This document shows positions 34,960 to 44,707 of a stretch of 64,000 nt of DNA, piece after piece. Below the pieces are notes generated by a model that had not been told where the DNA came from, searched no databases, and saw only the letters and a list, made by a program, of their open reading frames with translations. Source of the DNA: Mesorhizobium loti (lineage in GTDB: Bacteria > Pseudomonadota > Alphaproteobacteria > Rhizobiales > Rhizobiaceae); contig NZ_CP033334.1 in NCBI RefSeq assembly GCF_013170705.1, forward strand, positions 5,247,501-5,311,500, written 5' to 3'. The stretch's first letter is position 1. Every line of letters begins with the position of its first letter. Both the position numbers and the translations under genes were made by a program.

Positions 34960-35598
34960 ATGTCAACGTGGATTCGCAATGCCTGGATCGAACCCGTGAA
35001 ACTCAAGCGTCTCGGTGACATACGCCGCAAGGAGTTGCGGCAAGCCGCTTTCGCGGTACTGGAGCGCGAAGGCATTGCCGGCGCGACTTTGGAAAAGGTT
35101 GCCGCCCATGCCGGCGCCTCCAAGGGCATCGTGCTGCATTATTTCCGCAACAAGCAGGAATTGTTCGAACATGCGATGCGGGAAGCAAACGCCGTGCTGC
35201 GCGACGCTGTGGTCGCCCGGCTTCGCCAGGCGCGCACGCCAAGGGAACGCCTTGATGCGGTGATCGATGGCAATTTCGAGGAGCATCTGTTCCAACCATC
35301 GCTTTGCCATGCCTGGCTTTCGCTCTGCGCCGAGGTGCCGCGCGACGAGAAGCTGGCGCGGATCCAGAAGGTGCTTCACGCGCGCATGCGCTCGAACCTG
35401 TTGTCCGGCCTGCACGGCCTCACCTCCCCCAAGGTTGCCGATGACATCGCGCTTGGCGTCACCTCACTGATCGACGGGCTTTGGCTGCGGCTCGGCCTGG
35501 AGCCGGGCAGCGTGTCGCGCGAACAGGCTATCCGCCAGGTCAAGGATTTCGTTGCCGCGCGGCTGGCCATGTACCAGCCTGCGACCGTCAACGCGTAG
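34960..35598 (+). CDS. betI: choline-responsive repressor BetI
   Basis: The 212-residue TetR-type protein shows the BetI sequence: IRRKELRQAAFAVLEREGIAGATLEKVAAHAGASKGIVLHYFRNKQELFEHAMREANAVL, then LSLCAEVPRDEKLARIQKVLHARMRSNLLSGL and TSLIDGLWLRLGLEPGSVS. BetI represses choline uptake and oxidation genes and releases DNA with choline. I keep ATG 34960; GTG 34996 is another option. betCBA genes, normally downstream, are missing; the next gene is on the other strand. Confidence 0.92.
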   Translation: MSTWIRNAWIEPVKLKRLGDIRRKELRQAAFAVLEREGIAGATLEKVAAHAGASKGIVLHYFRNKQELFEHAMREANAVLRDAVVARLRQARTPRERLDAVIDGNFEEHLFQPSLCHAWLSLCAEVPRDEKLARIQKVLHARMRSNLLSGLHGLTSPKVADDIALGVTSLIDGLWLRLGLEPGSVSREQAIRQVKDFVAARLAMYQPATVNA

Positions 35599-35652
35599 GC
35601 CGGCCCCGGCCTACGGCCAGGCCGAATTCCATGCCGAATGAACGGCCCGCCG

Positions 35653-36624
35653 TCAGGGCGGCCAGCCGGTCGCGCGCTTGCGCCGCTCAAGGCCGGATTT
35701 CAGATTGCCACCGGCGGCGGCGTGATCCTTCAGGAGCCTCGCCCAGGCCGCCACCGCTGCCGCCCGCGTCAGGCGGGTCCGGGCGAAATCCTGCGCCTCC
35801 GCGGCTATCTCGGCCTCCAGTTTCGGATTGGCGCGCAGCCACTCTATGCGTTCGGCCAGATCGGACAGGTCGCGCGCCACCGGGACATAGTGGCGAAACG
35901 GTTCGATATCGTCGAAGAACCACTCGCGCCACGGCCGATCCTGCAACAGCACGACCCGCTTGGTGTGGAGCAACATCTTGAAGCGGCCACTGTAGCCCGC
36001 GCCCTCGATATCGATCATGTACCTGTAGGTGGCGACCTGGTCTTCCATTGTCTTGAAAGTCGCGGAATACCGATTGATGTTGGTGTTGTAGTTCGGCTCG
36101 GTGTCGTAGGCCTCAAGCAGATCCGGCCGCGCCTTTGCAATCTCGACTATCGCCTGGCGAGCATGGTTCATGCAGCGCCCCGCCCAGAACAATCTGTCAT
36201 CGCGCGGCGGCTCTTCCGAGGCGGCAGCCATCGCCCGCGTCTTCCGGTCGTAATCGTCGAACTTCGCGTCCGGCCAGCCATCGAAAACGAAATCAGGCGC
36301 GGCCACCTCGCCATAGCCGTCGGCTTGAGAGAAGGCAAAGCGCGTGCGGAAATAGCGATGCCTTCTGCGCGACGGCGTGTCGCCGAGCAGCATATAGAAG
36401 GGCGGCAGGCTTTCGACATCCAGGGACGCCAATGCCTCGGCGATCAAGGTCAGGACCTGCACGTGCCGCTCAAGCCAGGCAGCGCGGGAGCGCACCTTGA
36501 GCGTCCCGCCTTCGAAACGGCAGTGGATCTCGCCGCGATTGAGCCCAGGCAGAAAGCGCCTGCCAACCTCGACGACATCGACAGCCATGGGAAGCGCTCT
36601 CGGTCCGTTCTTGAGTGGTGCCAT
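35653..36624 (-). CDS. GT90/CAP10-like glycosyltransferase
   Basis: The protein is ~323 residues from ATG 36624, the start I favour because the upstream open frame (to 36795) overlaps the promoter side of the SDR gene. It has PDFVFDGWPD, ATYRYMIDIEGAGYSGRFKMLLHTKRVVLLQDRPWREWFFDDIEPFRHYVPVARDLSDL, the hallmark of CAP10/LpsA-type GT90 transferases, in which the IDIEG.GYS loop binds the donor. Such proteins add sugars such as xylose or galacturonic acid to surface glycans or lipopolysaccharide. The acceptor is unknown. Confidence 0.82.
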   Translation of the reverse strand: MAPLKNGPRALPMAVDVVEVGRRFLPGLNRGEIHCRFEGGTLKVRSRAAWLERHVQVLTLIAEALASLDVESLPPFYMLLGDTPSRRRHRYFRTRFAFSQADGYGEVAAPDFVFDGWPDAKFDDYDRKTRAMAAASEEPPRDDRLFWAGRCMNHARQAIVEIAKARPDLLEAYDTEPNYNTNINRYSATFKTMEDQVATYRYMIDIEGAGYSGRFKMLLHTKRVVLLQDRPWREWFFDDIEPFRHYVPVARDLSDLAERIEWLRANPKLEAEIAAEAQDFARTRLTRAAAVAAWARLLKDHAAAGGNLKSGLERRKRATGWPP

Positions 36625-36811
36625 TTTCAAAAAGACGCTCGCCGCAGCCTGTTTTCGATCAACGCGGCTATCCCTTTGGCGCGGCGGATGCAAGGGCGGA
36701 CAATCCCGGCGTTGGCACCTGACGAAGTTCATACCGTGCGATAGGCCCGCGGCTTGACCTGGGCCGCGACCATGCGGTGCTCTGGCCTGACCCATGACTT
36801 CGGAGCGCCAG

Positions 36812-37585
36812 ATGAGGCTTCAAGACAAGCATGCGCTGGTGACCGGCGGCTCGGACGGCATCGGCCTGGCAATCGCCGAGGCGTTTCTGCGCGACGGCGC
36901 CGATGTCCTGATCGTCGGCCGCGACGCCGGCAAACTCGAAACCGCGCGCGACAAACTGGCGGCTGCCGGTCCAAGGAGAACCGTGGAGACGTTGTCGGCC
37001 GACCTTGCCACAAGCCGCGGCATCGCAGCGGTTGCCGAACACGTGAAAGCTTCCGGCCGGCCGCTCGACGTTCTCGTCAACAATGCCGGTGTCGCCTATC
37101 TCGTGCCATTCGAGACTGTCAGCGAGGCGCAGTTCCAGCACTCCTTCGCGCTCAATGTGACAGCCGCGTTCTTCCTTACCCAGGGACTGCTGCGGCATTT
37201 CGGTGCCGGCGCCTCCGTCATCAACATCTCCTCCTATTTCGCCAACAAGATGATCCCGAAGCGGCCGTCCAGCCTCTACTCCCTGTCCAAGGGCGCGTTG
37301 AACTCGCTGACCAGATCGCTTGCCTTCGAGCTCGGCCCGCGCGGCATCCGCGTCAACGCCATCGCGCCCGGCACGGTCGACACCGCCATGCGACGCAAGA
37401 CCGTCGACAACCTGCCAGCCGCGGCAAAGGCGGAGCTGACGGCCTATGTCGAACGTAGCTATCCGCTGGGTCGCATCGGCCGGCCCGGGGACCTTGCCGG
37501 GATGGCGGTCTATCTCGCCAGCGACGAGGCTGGGTGGACCAGCGGCGGGATCTTCCCGGTGGATGGGGGCTATACGGCGGGATGA
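36812..37585 (+). CDS. short-chain dehydrogenase/reductase
   Basis: The protein is 257 residues from ATG 36812 (GGAG six bases upstream). It has the classical SDR motifs: TGGSDGIG cofactor loop, NNAG, the catalytic Ser in INISSYF, and YSLSKGAL (Tyr and Lys). The C-terminus [17 protein letters not shown] is typical. It should oxidise or reduce an alcohol/ketone with NAD(P). It is a single gene before fumC and divergent from the GT90 gene. Confidence 0.92.
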   Translation: MRLQDKHALVTGGSDGIGLAIAEAFLRDGADVLIVGRDAGKLETARDKLAAAGPRRTVETLSADLATSRGIAAVAEHVKASGRPLDVLVNNAGVAYLVPFETVSEAQFQHSFALNVTAAFFLTQGLLRHFGAGASVINISSYFANKMIPKRPSSLYSLSKGALNSLTRSLAFELGPRGIRVNAIAPGTVDTAMRRKTVDNLPAAAKAELTAYVERSYPLGRIGRPGDLAGMAVYLASDEAGWTSGGIFPVDGGYTAG

Positions 37586-37713
37586 GAGCGCGAGAAGAGG
37601 GGAAATGCACTCATCTTCAACCGATTTGCATCCGCGCCACCCGCAATCTCCGCTTGAAGGCCATTGTGCAACGCGATACGCCCTTGCCCAAATCGACAGA
37701 CCGGAGACTTGCC

Positions 37714-39111
37714 GTGAGCACGCCAAAGACCAGAACCGAAACCGATACGTTCGGCCCCATCGAGGTTGCAGCCGACCGCTATTGGGGCGCGCAGGCGCAG
37801 CGTTCCCTGGGCAATTTCAAGATCGGCTGGGAAAAGCAGCCGGCTTCGATCGTGCGCGCGCTCGGCATCGTCAAGCGCGCCGCGGCGGAAGCCAACATGG
37901 AGCTGAAGCGGCTCGATCCGGCGATCGGCAAGCCGATCATCGCGGCCGCGCAAGAGGTCATCGACGGCAAGCTCAACGACCATTTCCCGCTGGTGGTCTG
38001 GCAGACCGGCTCCGGCACCCAGTCCAACATGAACGCCAACGAGGTGATCTCCAACCGGGCGATCGAGATGCTCGGCGGCGTGATGGGATCGAAGAAGCCG
38101 GTGCATCCCAACGACCACGTCAATATGAGCCAGTCGTCGAACGACACCTATCCGACGGCCATGCACATTGCCTGCGCCGAGCGCATCGTGCACGATTTGC
38201 TGCCGGCGCTGAAGCACCTGCACAAGGCGCTGGACGCCAAGGCCAAGGCCTTCAATCACATCATCAAGATCGGCCGCACGCACACGCAGGATGCTACTCC
38301 CCTCACCCTCGGCCAGGAATTTTCCGGCTATGCGGCGCAGGTCGCCTCCTCGATCAAGCGCATCGAAATGACGCTGCCCGGCCTGCAGGAACTGGCGCAG
38401 GGCGGCACCGCCGTCGGCACCGGGCTCAATGCGCCTGTCGGCTTCGCCGAGCGGGTGGCTGATCGCATCGCCGCCATCACCGGCATCGCCTTCGTCACCG
38501 CGCCGAACAAGTTCGAGGCGCTTGCCGCCCACGATTCCATGGTGTTCTCGCACGGCGCCATCAACGCGGCCGCCGCCGCGCTGTTCAAGATCGCCAACGA
38601 CATCCGCTTCCTCGGCTCCGGCCCACGCTCTGGGCTTGGCGAATTGTCGCTGCCGGAGAACGAGCCCGGCTCCTCGATCATGCCCGGCAAGGTCAACCCG
38701 ACGCAGTGCGAAGCGATGACACAGGTCTGCGTGCAGGTGTTCGGCAACAACGCCGCGGTGACCTTCGCCGGCAGCCAGGGCCATTTCGAACTCAACGTCT
38801 ACAATCCGCTGATGGCCTACAACTTCCTGCAGTCGGTGCAGCTCCTCGCCGACGCGTCGGTTTCCTTCACCGACAATTGCGTCGTCGGCATCGAGGCCCG
38901 CGAGGACAACATCAAGGCGGCGCTCGACCGCTCACTGATGCTGGTGACGGCGCTGGCCCCGACCATCGGCTACGACAACGCCGCCAAGATCGCCAAGACG
39001 GCGCACAAGAAGGGCACCACGCTGCGCGAGGAAGCACTGGCCACCGGGCTGGTCAGCGAGGCTGACTACGACCGGCTGGTCCGGCCGGAGGACATGACGC
39101 ATCCGGGATAA
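37714..39111 (+). CDS. fumC: fumarate hydratase, class II
   Basis: The protein is 465 residues from GTG 37714 (GGAG seven bases upstream), the normal class II length. It shows [18 protein letters not shown], the [21 protein letters not shown] block, [15 protein letters not shown], and the fumarase/aspartase signature [15 protein letters not shown]. It interconverts fumarate and malate in the TCA cycle without an iron-sulfur cluster. The open frame upstream into the SDR gene is not coding. Confidence 0.98.
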   Translation: MSTPKTRTETDTFGPIEVAADRYWGAQAQRSLGNFKIGWEKQPASIVRALGIVKRAAAEANMELKRLDPAIGKPIIAAAQEVIDGKLNDHFPLVVWQTGSGTQSNMNANEVISNRAIEMLGGVMGSKKPVHPNDHVNMSQSSNDTYPTAMHIACAERIVHDLLPALKHLHKALDAKAKAFNHIIKIGRTHTQDATPLTLGQEFSGYAAQVASSIKRIEMTLPGLQELAQGGTAVGTGLNAPVGFAERVADRIAAITGIAFVTAPNKFEALAAHDSMVFSHGAINAAAAALFKIANDIRFLGSGPRSGLGELSLPENEPGSSIMPGKVNPTQCEAMTQVCVQVFGNNAAVTFAGSQGHFELNVYNPLMAYNFLQSVQLLADASVSFTDNCVVGIEAREDNIKAALDRSLMLVTALAPTIGYDNAAKIAKTAHKKGTTLREEALATGLVSEADYDRLVRPEDMTHPG

Positions 39112-39288
39112 GCTGTTTTCGGCGGGAGAATTTACTCCCGTCGCGGCACCGTTCGACACGAATTTCGCGCTTCTTGCCCGATCACGGAAATGTACAGGCT
39201 GTGAACAATGTGTCGCCACATAGGCGGCTTTGGTGAACAGTCTGCATCGTCTATCTCTTGGGTCATTCAACCCATTCGGAGAGCCACC

Positions 39289-39711
39289 ATGTCCATCAAC
39301 ACTTCCGCCGCCGGCGCCGGCACCGCATCCAACGCCTCTACCACGATCCTTGTCGGCCGCGTCCTTTTGTCGATCCTGTTCATCCTTTCCGGCTTTGCCA
39401 AGCTGACTGCGATTTCCGCCACCGCGCAGTGGTTCGGCAGCATTGGCCTGCCGTTGCCGACAGCTGCCGCCGTGGGTTCCGGCCTGCTCGAATTCTTTGG
39501 CGGCCTCGCCATCCTGGTCGGCTTCCAGACCCGCATCGTGGCGATCGCGCTCGCAATCTTCACGCTCGCCGCGACCGCCGTCGCGCATCTCAACTTCGGC
39601 GACCAGATGCAGTTGCTGATGCTGCAGAAGAACCTCGGCCTGACCGGCGGCTTCCTGCTTCTGGCAGTGCTCGGCGCTGGCGCCTATTCGATCGACGCCA
39701 AACGCGGCTGA
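39289..39711 (+). CDS. DoxX-family membrane protein (first of two)
   Basis: The 140-residue protein has four hydrophobic segments and the DoxX pattern VGRVLLSILFILSGFAKL, GLPLPTAAAVGSGLLEFFGGLAILVGFQTRIVAIALAIFTLAATAVAH, KNLGLTGGFLLLAVLGAG. DoxX proteins are small inner-membrane proteins linked to redox stress or quinone-related functions; the activity here is unknown. It starts with a Ser/Thr-rich stretch. A close paralogue follows at 39867. Confidence 0.92.
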   Translation: MSINTSAAGAGTASNASTTILVGRVLLSILFILSGFAKLTAISATAQWFGSIGLPLPTAAAVGSGLLEFFGGLAILVGFQTRIVAIALAIFTLAATAVAHLNFGDQMQLLMLQKNLGLTGGFLLLAVLGAGAYSIDAKRG

Positions 39712-39731
39712 AACCTCCCAAGGGCCTGGCC

Positions 39732-39764
39732 AAAAGCGGCGCGGAATTTTCCGTGCCGCTTTTT
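39732..39764 (+). terminator. intrinsic terminator between the two DoxX genes
   Basis: AAAGCGGC and GCCGCTTT pair, with a longer interrupted stem (GCGGAA/TTCCGT) inside, followed by TTTTT. It separates the two paralogues into different transcripts. Confidence 0.82.
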
Positions 39765-39866
39765 CGTTGTCTGGAATAGGCAGTTCGGTTTCGGCTCTGG
39801 CTTCGCAGGCGTAAACTGCGCCGCGACCAGTTTAAGCCCGACCGGGCGCCGGCAAGGGAGGTGGCC

Positions 39867-40271
39867 ATGACCCGCAACGCATTGCTTCTGGTTTCGCGAT
39901 TGCTGTTTGCCGTGCTGTTCGTACCGTCCGGCTTCCAGGCCCTCGCCAACATTGCCGGCACGACCAGTTATTTCGCCGGCCTCGGCCTGCCGCTGCCGGC
40001 GCTTGCCGCCTGGGGCACGGGCCTGTTCGAGCTGATCGCCGGATTGCTGATCCTCGTCGGCTTCCAGACCCGGATCGTGGCGCTGCTGCTGGCGGCCTTC
40101 TGCGTCGTTGCCGGCTTCATCGGCCATTACGGCCAGGGTGCCGACGATGCGACGCTCGCCTTCCTGCACCAGCAGATGCTGATGAAGGACATTGCGATCT
40201 CGGGCGGCTTCCTGGCGCTGGCCATGGCCGGCGCCGGAGCCTGGTCGGCCGATGGGCGCGCTGCGGTTTAA
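39867..40271 (+). CDS. DoxX-family membrane protein (second of two)
   Basis: The 134-residue protein starts at ATG 39867 with GGGAGG five bases upstream. It shares VSRLLFAVLFVPSGFQAL, GLPLPALAAWGTGLFELIAGLLILVGFQTRIVALLLAAF and DIAISGGFLALAMAGAGAWS with its neighbour, a tandem duplication with clear divergence. Both keep the GFQTRIVA loop. It is the last gene before a gap that separates it from ppx. Confidence 0.92.
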   Translation: MTRNALLLVSRLLFAVLFVPSGFQALANIAGTTSYFAGLGLPLPALAAWGTGLFELIAGLLILVGFQTRIVALLLAAFCVVAGFIGHYGQGADDATLAFLHQQMLMKDIAISGGFLALAMAGAGAWSADGRAAV

Positions 40272-40289
40272 CATCTTTGCTTAAACGCG

Positions 40290-40480
40290 CCCGAGCTGGT
40301 CGACCGCCACTTCCGTCGCGGCTTCGCCGAGCCACCTCTCCCCCGATCGACGGGGTAGAGGAAGGGCACGAGCCTATTGCCGCCAACGCTTCTCCAACGG
40401 GACTCCCTTCCTTTCCCTCCGGAGGGGGAAAGGTGGCGCTGCAAAGCAGCGACCGATTGGGGGAAGCCGATCCACAATCG
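40290..40480. repeat. palindrome-rich intergenic stretch between doxX2 and ppx
   Basis: No gene lies in 40272-40562. The stretch holds an interrupted palindrome CTTTCCCTCC/GGAGGGGGAAAG at 40421-40442 and GCGCTGCAAAGCAGCG (40437-40452). The wording TCCCCCGATCGACGGGG and GATTGGGGGAAG resembles short repeats found between genes in Mesorhizobium. A weak hairpin (ACACGG/CCGTGT) close to 40540-40560 may end the ppx transcript. Confidence 0.4.
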
Positions 40481-40562
40481 CGAGGCCCAAGACGACTGAT
40501 CACCACCGGCAGTCCAATACCCGCTTGAATCAGGTAAGACACGGTCTGCTATCAGGCCGTGT

Positions 40563-42098
40563 TCATTTCACCGAAACGCTTGGCCCGCCTTCCACCGCCA
40601 GCACCAGCCTGCGGTTGGTGATCCGCGCCAGCTGCGCCAGCCGGCCGGCCGGCCGCTCGCCGTAGAGGTCGGAGAGCGAGGCCGGCAACACCAGCGCCAG
40701 CACACCATTGGCGCGCTGCTCCCATTTCAGCCTGGGCATGATGCCGGGCATCGAGGCGGTCAGCAGATAGACGACACGCATCATCGCCGCCAGCACCCGG
40801 GCACGCTCGAGGTAGCGCGGCGTCGCCAGCGCCTTGATTTCCGGCGCGATGGATTCGTTGAAGATGCCGTCGTGACGATAGGCGTTGGCCAGCGCCAGGA
40901 AGGCACGGCCCGGATGGTCGACGCCGAAGAAAGAGGCATGGGCAATGATGTTGAGCGATTGCCTGCCGCGATACTCGGGATGCGCGCGCCAGCCGATGTC
41001 GGCCAGCAGTGCGGCGGCATGGCGGTAGCGCGCCTCGTCCTCGGTCTCGTCGATACCGAAGGCGGCGAAGGATTTGGCCGTCCAGTCGACCAGTTCATGC
41101 GCATGGGTGAAAGAGCGCGAACGCAACCGGGCAAGCTCCTCGGACGCCGAAATCAACGGATCCGCCCTCTGCTCCGCCTCGTCGAGCAACGAATAGAGGA
41201 AGCCTTCGCGCACACCGAGCGCCGAGACGATGATCTTCGACGGCTGCATCGCCGCCATGATCTCCTGCAGCACGATGGCGCCGTAGGGCAGCAGCGAACG
41301 GCGATTCTTCGAGACGCCTTCGATGCCCTTGACCTTCTCGATCTCGGCCTTGCCCACCTGCTTGAGAAAGTTCGCCGCACTGTCGGCCGATATCTCGTAG
41401 TGGTGCATGACGCCGAGCGGGTAGTTGGTCATCTCCATGTGCAGCCGGGCGAGGTTTCGCCAGGTGCCGCCGACGGCGTAGAAGGGCCTGCCCTGCCCGC
41501 CCTTCAACAGCTTGGCCCGCGCAAGCTCTTCGCGCGCGATCTTCTGCGCCTGGGTGAGCGAGTTCTTCGCCATGTCCTGCAGGCGCAGGCCACCGAGCGG
41601 CAGCGTTATGCCGTCACCGATCGCCTCGCCACTGACGTCGACCAGTTCGAGGCTGCCGCCGCCCAGATCGCCGGCGATGCCATTGGCCGGATGGAAGCCG
41701 GAAATAACGCCGAGCGCCGAATAGTAGGCTTCCTGGCGCCCGCTGATCACCCGGATCTCGGTCTTGAGTACGTCCTCGGCCCGATGGATGAAATCGGGAC
41801 CATTGATTGCCTCGCGCGCGGCGGCGGTGGCCAAGACATACATATGCTCGGCGCCGGCCTGATCGGACAGCGCGCGAAAGCGGCGAAACTCTTCCATCGA
41901 GCGCGTCACCGCCTCGGGGTCGAGTTTGCCGGTCGAAACGATGCCGCGGCCAAGACCGGCCAGCATCTTTTCGTTGAACAGCATGGTCGGCGAGCGCGCC
42001 AGCCCTTCATAGACAACGAGGCGGATCGAATTCGACCCGATGTCGATGATGGACAGCGGTCGGCGGTCCTGCAGCCGGCCCTGGGAATCAGACAGCAT
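40563..42098 (-). CDS. ppx: exopolyphosphatase Ppx/GppA
   Basis: The 511-residue protein has the acetate-kinase/Hsp70-like fold: phosphate-1 loop SIIDIGSNSIRLVVYEG, VLATAAAREAINGPDF, and phosphate-2 loop IAGDLGGGSLELVDV. An HD-like helical C-terminal half (LLADIGWRAHPEYRGRQS...HASFFGVDHPGR) follows, giving the full Ppx length. It degrades inorganic polyphosphate or pppGpp to ppGpp. Its ATG overlaps the ppk stop (TGATG), so synthesis and breakdown of polyphosphate are coupled genetically. Confidence 0.96.
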   Translation of the reverse strand: MLSDSQGRLQDRRPLSIIDIGSNSIRLVVYEGLARSPTMLFNEKMLAGLGRGIVSTGKLDPEAVTRSMEEFRRFRALSDQAGAEHMYVLATAAAREAINGPDFIHRAEDVLKTEIRVISGRQEAYYSALGVISGFHPANGIAGDLGGGSLELVDVSGEAIGDGITLPLGGLRLQDMAKNSLTQAQKIAREELARAKLLKGGQGRPFYAVGGTWRNLARLHMEMTNYPLGVMHHYEISADSAANFLKQVGKAEIEKVKGIEGVSKNRRSLLPYGAIVLQEIMAAMQPSKIIVSALGVREGFLYSLLDEAEQRADPLISASEELARLRSRSFTHAHELVDWTAKSFAAFGIDETEDEARYRHAAALLADIGWRAHPEYRGRQSLNIIAHASFFGVDHPGRAFLALANAYRHDGIFNESIAPEIKALATPRYLERARVLAAMMRVVYLLTASMPGIMPRLKWEQRANGVLALVLPASLSDLYGERPAGRLAQLARITNRRLVLAVEGGPSVSVK

Positions 42099-44299
42099 CA
42101 GGTGGACGCTGCGGCGTTCTTCTTGCGGCGCTTGAACTGCGCAATGCGTTTGGGCGCATGCGACTTCAGCGCGTCACCCCGTCCGGACAGGCTCGGATTG
42201 GTCATGAAATATTCCTGCGCGTTGAACGGTTCCTCGCCCTCCTCCAGCACCACGCGCCGGGAGGTTCCATCAGCCAATACGTCGAAACTTTGCTGATTGT
42301 CCATGATGTTGCCCAGCATGATCTGGCCGAGTACCTGTTCATGCACAGTTGGATTGGTGATCGGCACCATGGTCTCGACGCGACGGTCGAGGTTGCGCGG
42401 CATGAGGTCGGCCGAGGAGATGTAGACGATCGCCTCGTCCGACGGCAGGCCATGGCCGTTGCCGAAGCAATAGATACGGCTGTGCTCCAGGAAGCGGCCG
42501 ACGATCGATTTGACCCTGATGTTTTCGGACAGGCCAGGCACCTGCGGCCGCAGGCAGCAGATGCCGCGCACGACGAGGTCGATCTCGACACCGGCGCGGC
42601 TGGCATCATAGAGGGCGTCGATGATGATCGGGTCGACAAGGGCGTTCATCTTCATCCAGATGCGCGCCGGCCTTGCTTCCAGAGCATGGGCGACTTCGTC
42701 GGAAATGTGCTGCAGGATGCGGTTCCGCAGCGTGAACGGCGAGATCGCCAGCCGCATTTCGGCGGTCGGTTCGGCATAGCCGGTGATGAAATTGAACAGC
42801 TGCGCGACGTCGCGCGCAATCGTCGGGTCCGTGGTGAAAAAGGACAGGTCGGTGTAGATGCGCGCGGTGACCGGATGGTAGTTTCCGGTGCCAAGATGCA
42901 CGTAATTGCGCAGCTTGCCATCCTCGCGCCGAACCACCAGCGACATCTTGGCATGCGTCTTCAGCTCGAGGAAACCGAACACGACCTGCACGCCGGCGCG
43001 CTCCAAGTCGCGCGCCCAGCGGATGTTGGCTTCCTCGTCGAAGCGCGCCTTGAGCTCGACCAGTGCGGTCACCGACTTGCCGGCCTCCGCCGCGTCGACC
43101 AGCGCGCGCACGATCGGGCTGTCATTGGAGGTGCGGTAAAGCGTCTGCTTGATCGCCACCACTTCGGGATCGGCCATTGCCTGGCGCAGGAACTGCACCA
43201 CCACGTCGAAGGATTCGTAGGGGTGGTGGACGATGATGTCCTTCTCGCGGATGGCGGCAAAGCAATCGCCGCCATGCTCGCGGATGCGCTCGGGAAAGCG
43301 CGGATTGTAGGGCGTGAATTTGAGGTCGTCGCGTGGAACGGCGACGATCTCCGAGATCTGGCTGAGCGCCAGCGGCCCGGTCAGGACGCTGATGCGGCTC
43401 GATGAGACGCCGAGTTCGCTGGCCACGAAATCGCGCAATTCGCCAGGCATCAGCCTGTCGAACTCGATGCGGATCACCGACCCGCGACGACGGCGCTTCA
43501 GCGCCGTCTCGAACAGGCGCACCAGATCTTCCGATTCTTCCTCGACCTCGATATCGCTGTCGCGGATGATGCGGAACGTGCCTGAACCCTTGACCTCGTA
43601 GCCGGGGAACAGCTTGCCGATATAGAGGCCGACCGCCTCCTCCAGCGGGATGAAGCGGACATGGTGCTTGCGATCCGGAAGACGGATGAAGCGCTTCAGC
43701 GCCACTGGCAGGCGCAGGAGCGCGCTCATCTCCTCGCCGTTCTTGCGATGGCGGAGCTGCAGCGCCATCGAGAAGCCGAGATTGGGAATGAACGGGAACG
43801 GGTGCGCCGGGTCGATCGACAGCGGGGTGAGCACCGGAAACACCTGGTCTTGGAAATGCTCTTCCAACCAGACCTTCTCGTCCTTGGTCAGAGCGTCGCG
43901 GGTGATCGTCTCGATGCCTTCCTTGTTGAGCAGCACAGTCAGCGCCGAAAGGCTCTTCTGCTGGTCTTCCTGCAGCCGTTCGACCTCGCGCAGCAGCTGT
44001 TCGAGCTGCTGTTCGGGAGTGCGGCCATCAGGGCTCTTCAGCACGATGCCCTCGCGGACCTGGCCGGCGAGGCCGGCGACCCGCACCATGAAGAATTCGT
44101 CGAGATTGGCAGCCGAGATCGACAGGAAACGAACGCGCTCCAGTAGCGGATGATGGGTGTTCAGCGATTCCTCGAGCACGCGGCGATTGAACTGCAGCCA
44201 GGAAAACTCGCGATTGACGAAACGATCGGGATTGCCGCCTTCCGGGCTCGCCGCTTCGACATTGATGAATTCGCTCTGCACCGGCTTCAGTTCGTTCAT
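42098..44299 (-). CDS. ppk: polyphosphate kinase 1
   Basis: The protein is 733 residues from ATG 44299 (AGGA upstream). It has the PPK1 N-domain ([18 protein letters not shown]), the head domain, and the catalytic C-domains. The phosphorylated His lies in [10 protein letters not shown] (about residue 449) and the second essential His in [12 protein letters not shown] (about 606). It polymerises phosphate from ATP and links to Pho and stress responses. ppx follows with a one-base overlap. The GTG six codons upstream is less likely. Confidence 0.98.
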   Translation of the reverse strand: MNELKPVQSEFINVEAASPEGGNPDRFVNREFSWLQFNRRVLEESLNTHHPLLERVRFLSISAANLDEFFMVRVAGLAGQVREGIVLKSPDGRTPEQQLEQLLREVERLQEDQQKSLSALTVLLNKEGIETITRDALTKDEKVWLEEHFQDQVFPVLTPLSIDPAHPFPFIPNLGFSMALQLRHRKNGEEMSALLRLPVALKRFIRLPDRKHHVRFIPLEEAVGLYIGKLFPGYEVKGSGTFRIIRDSDIEVEEESEDLVRLFETALKRRRRGSVIRIEFDRLMPGELRDFVASELGVSSSRISVLTGPLALSQISEIVAVPRDDLKFTPYNPRFPERIREHGGDCFAAIREKDIIVHHPYESFDVVVQFLRQAMADPEVVAIKQTLYRTSNDSPIVRALVDAAEAGKSVTALVELKARFDEEANIRWARDLERAGVQVVFGFLELKTHAKMSLVVRREDGKLRNYVHLGTGNYHPVTARIYTDLSFFTTDPTIARDVAQLFNFITGYAEPTAEMRLAISPFTLRNRILQHISDEVAHALEARPARIWMKMNALVDPIIIDALYDASRAGVEIDLVVRGICCLRPQVPGLSENIRVKSIVGRFLEHSRIYCFGNGHGLPSDEAIVYISSADLMPRNLDRRVETMVPITNPTVHEQVLGQIMLGNIMDNQQSFDVLADGTSRRVVLEEGEEPFNAQEYFMTNPSLSGRGDALKSHAPKRIAQFKRRKKNAAAST

Positions 44300-44442
44300 G
44301 GTTCCTGCTCTTTCCACCGCTCAGCCGGTTAACCGGCTTAACTTATCCTCTGACAGGCTTTTGCGACAGTTTCATTTCATCGATCTTGCAAAGAGACCTG
44401 TTATGATCCAGATGCATGCGAGACTGCGTTAAGGAGACGACG

Positions 44443-44688
44443 ATGGCAGGCGGTTCCATTCCCCATTTCCAGAACGATGCGGGCCATCCGGCGATCGACA
44501 TCGGCGTCAGGGAATTCATGTGCACGGGCGCCAACCCGCCTTTCGATCACCCGCATGTGTTTCTCGACATGGGCGACGACAATGAGAAGGTCTGCCCCTA
44601 TTGTTCGACGCTCTACCGCTATTCGCCGAAGCTGAAGGCGACGGAAACGCTGCCTGCCGGCTGCCTCTACATCGACCAGGCCGCCTGA
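44443..44688 (+). CDS. small zinc-finger (CHCC) protein, NDUFS6-like
   Basis: The 81-residue protein has the zf-CHCC motif: FMCTGANPPFDHPHVFLDMGDDNEKVCPYCSTLYRY, with Cys, His, Cys, Cys as metal ligands. The family includes the NDUFS6 accessory subunit of complex I in mitochondria and alphaproteobacteria. AAGGAGA precedes the ATG. It lies in front of an FAD monooxygenase gene with a 19-base gap. An additional complex I accessory-like gene lies at 61954-62259. Confidence 0.92.
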   Translation: MAGGSIPHFQNDAGHPAIDIGVREFMCTGANPPFDHPHVFLDMGDDNEKVCPYCSTLYRYSPKLKATETLPAGCLYIDQAA

Positions 44689-44707
44689 TTCCTTCGCGAC
44701 GGACCTG

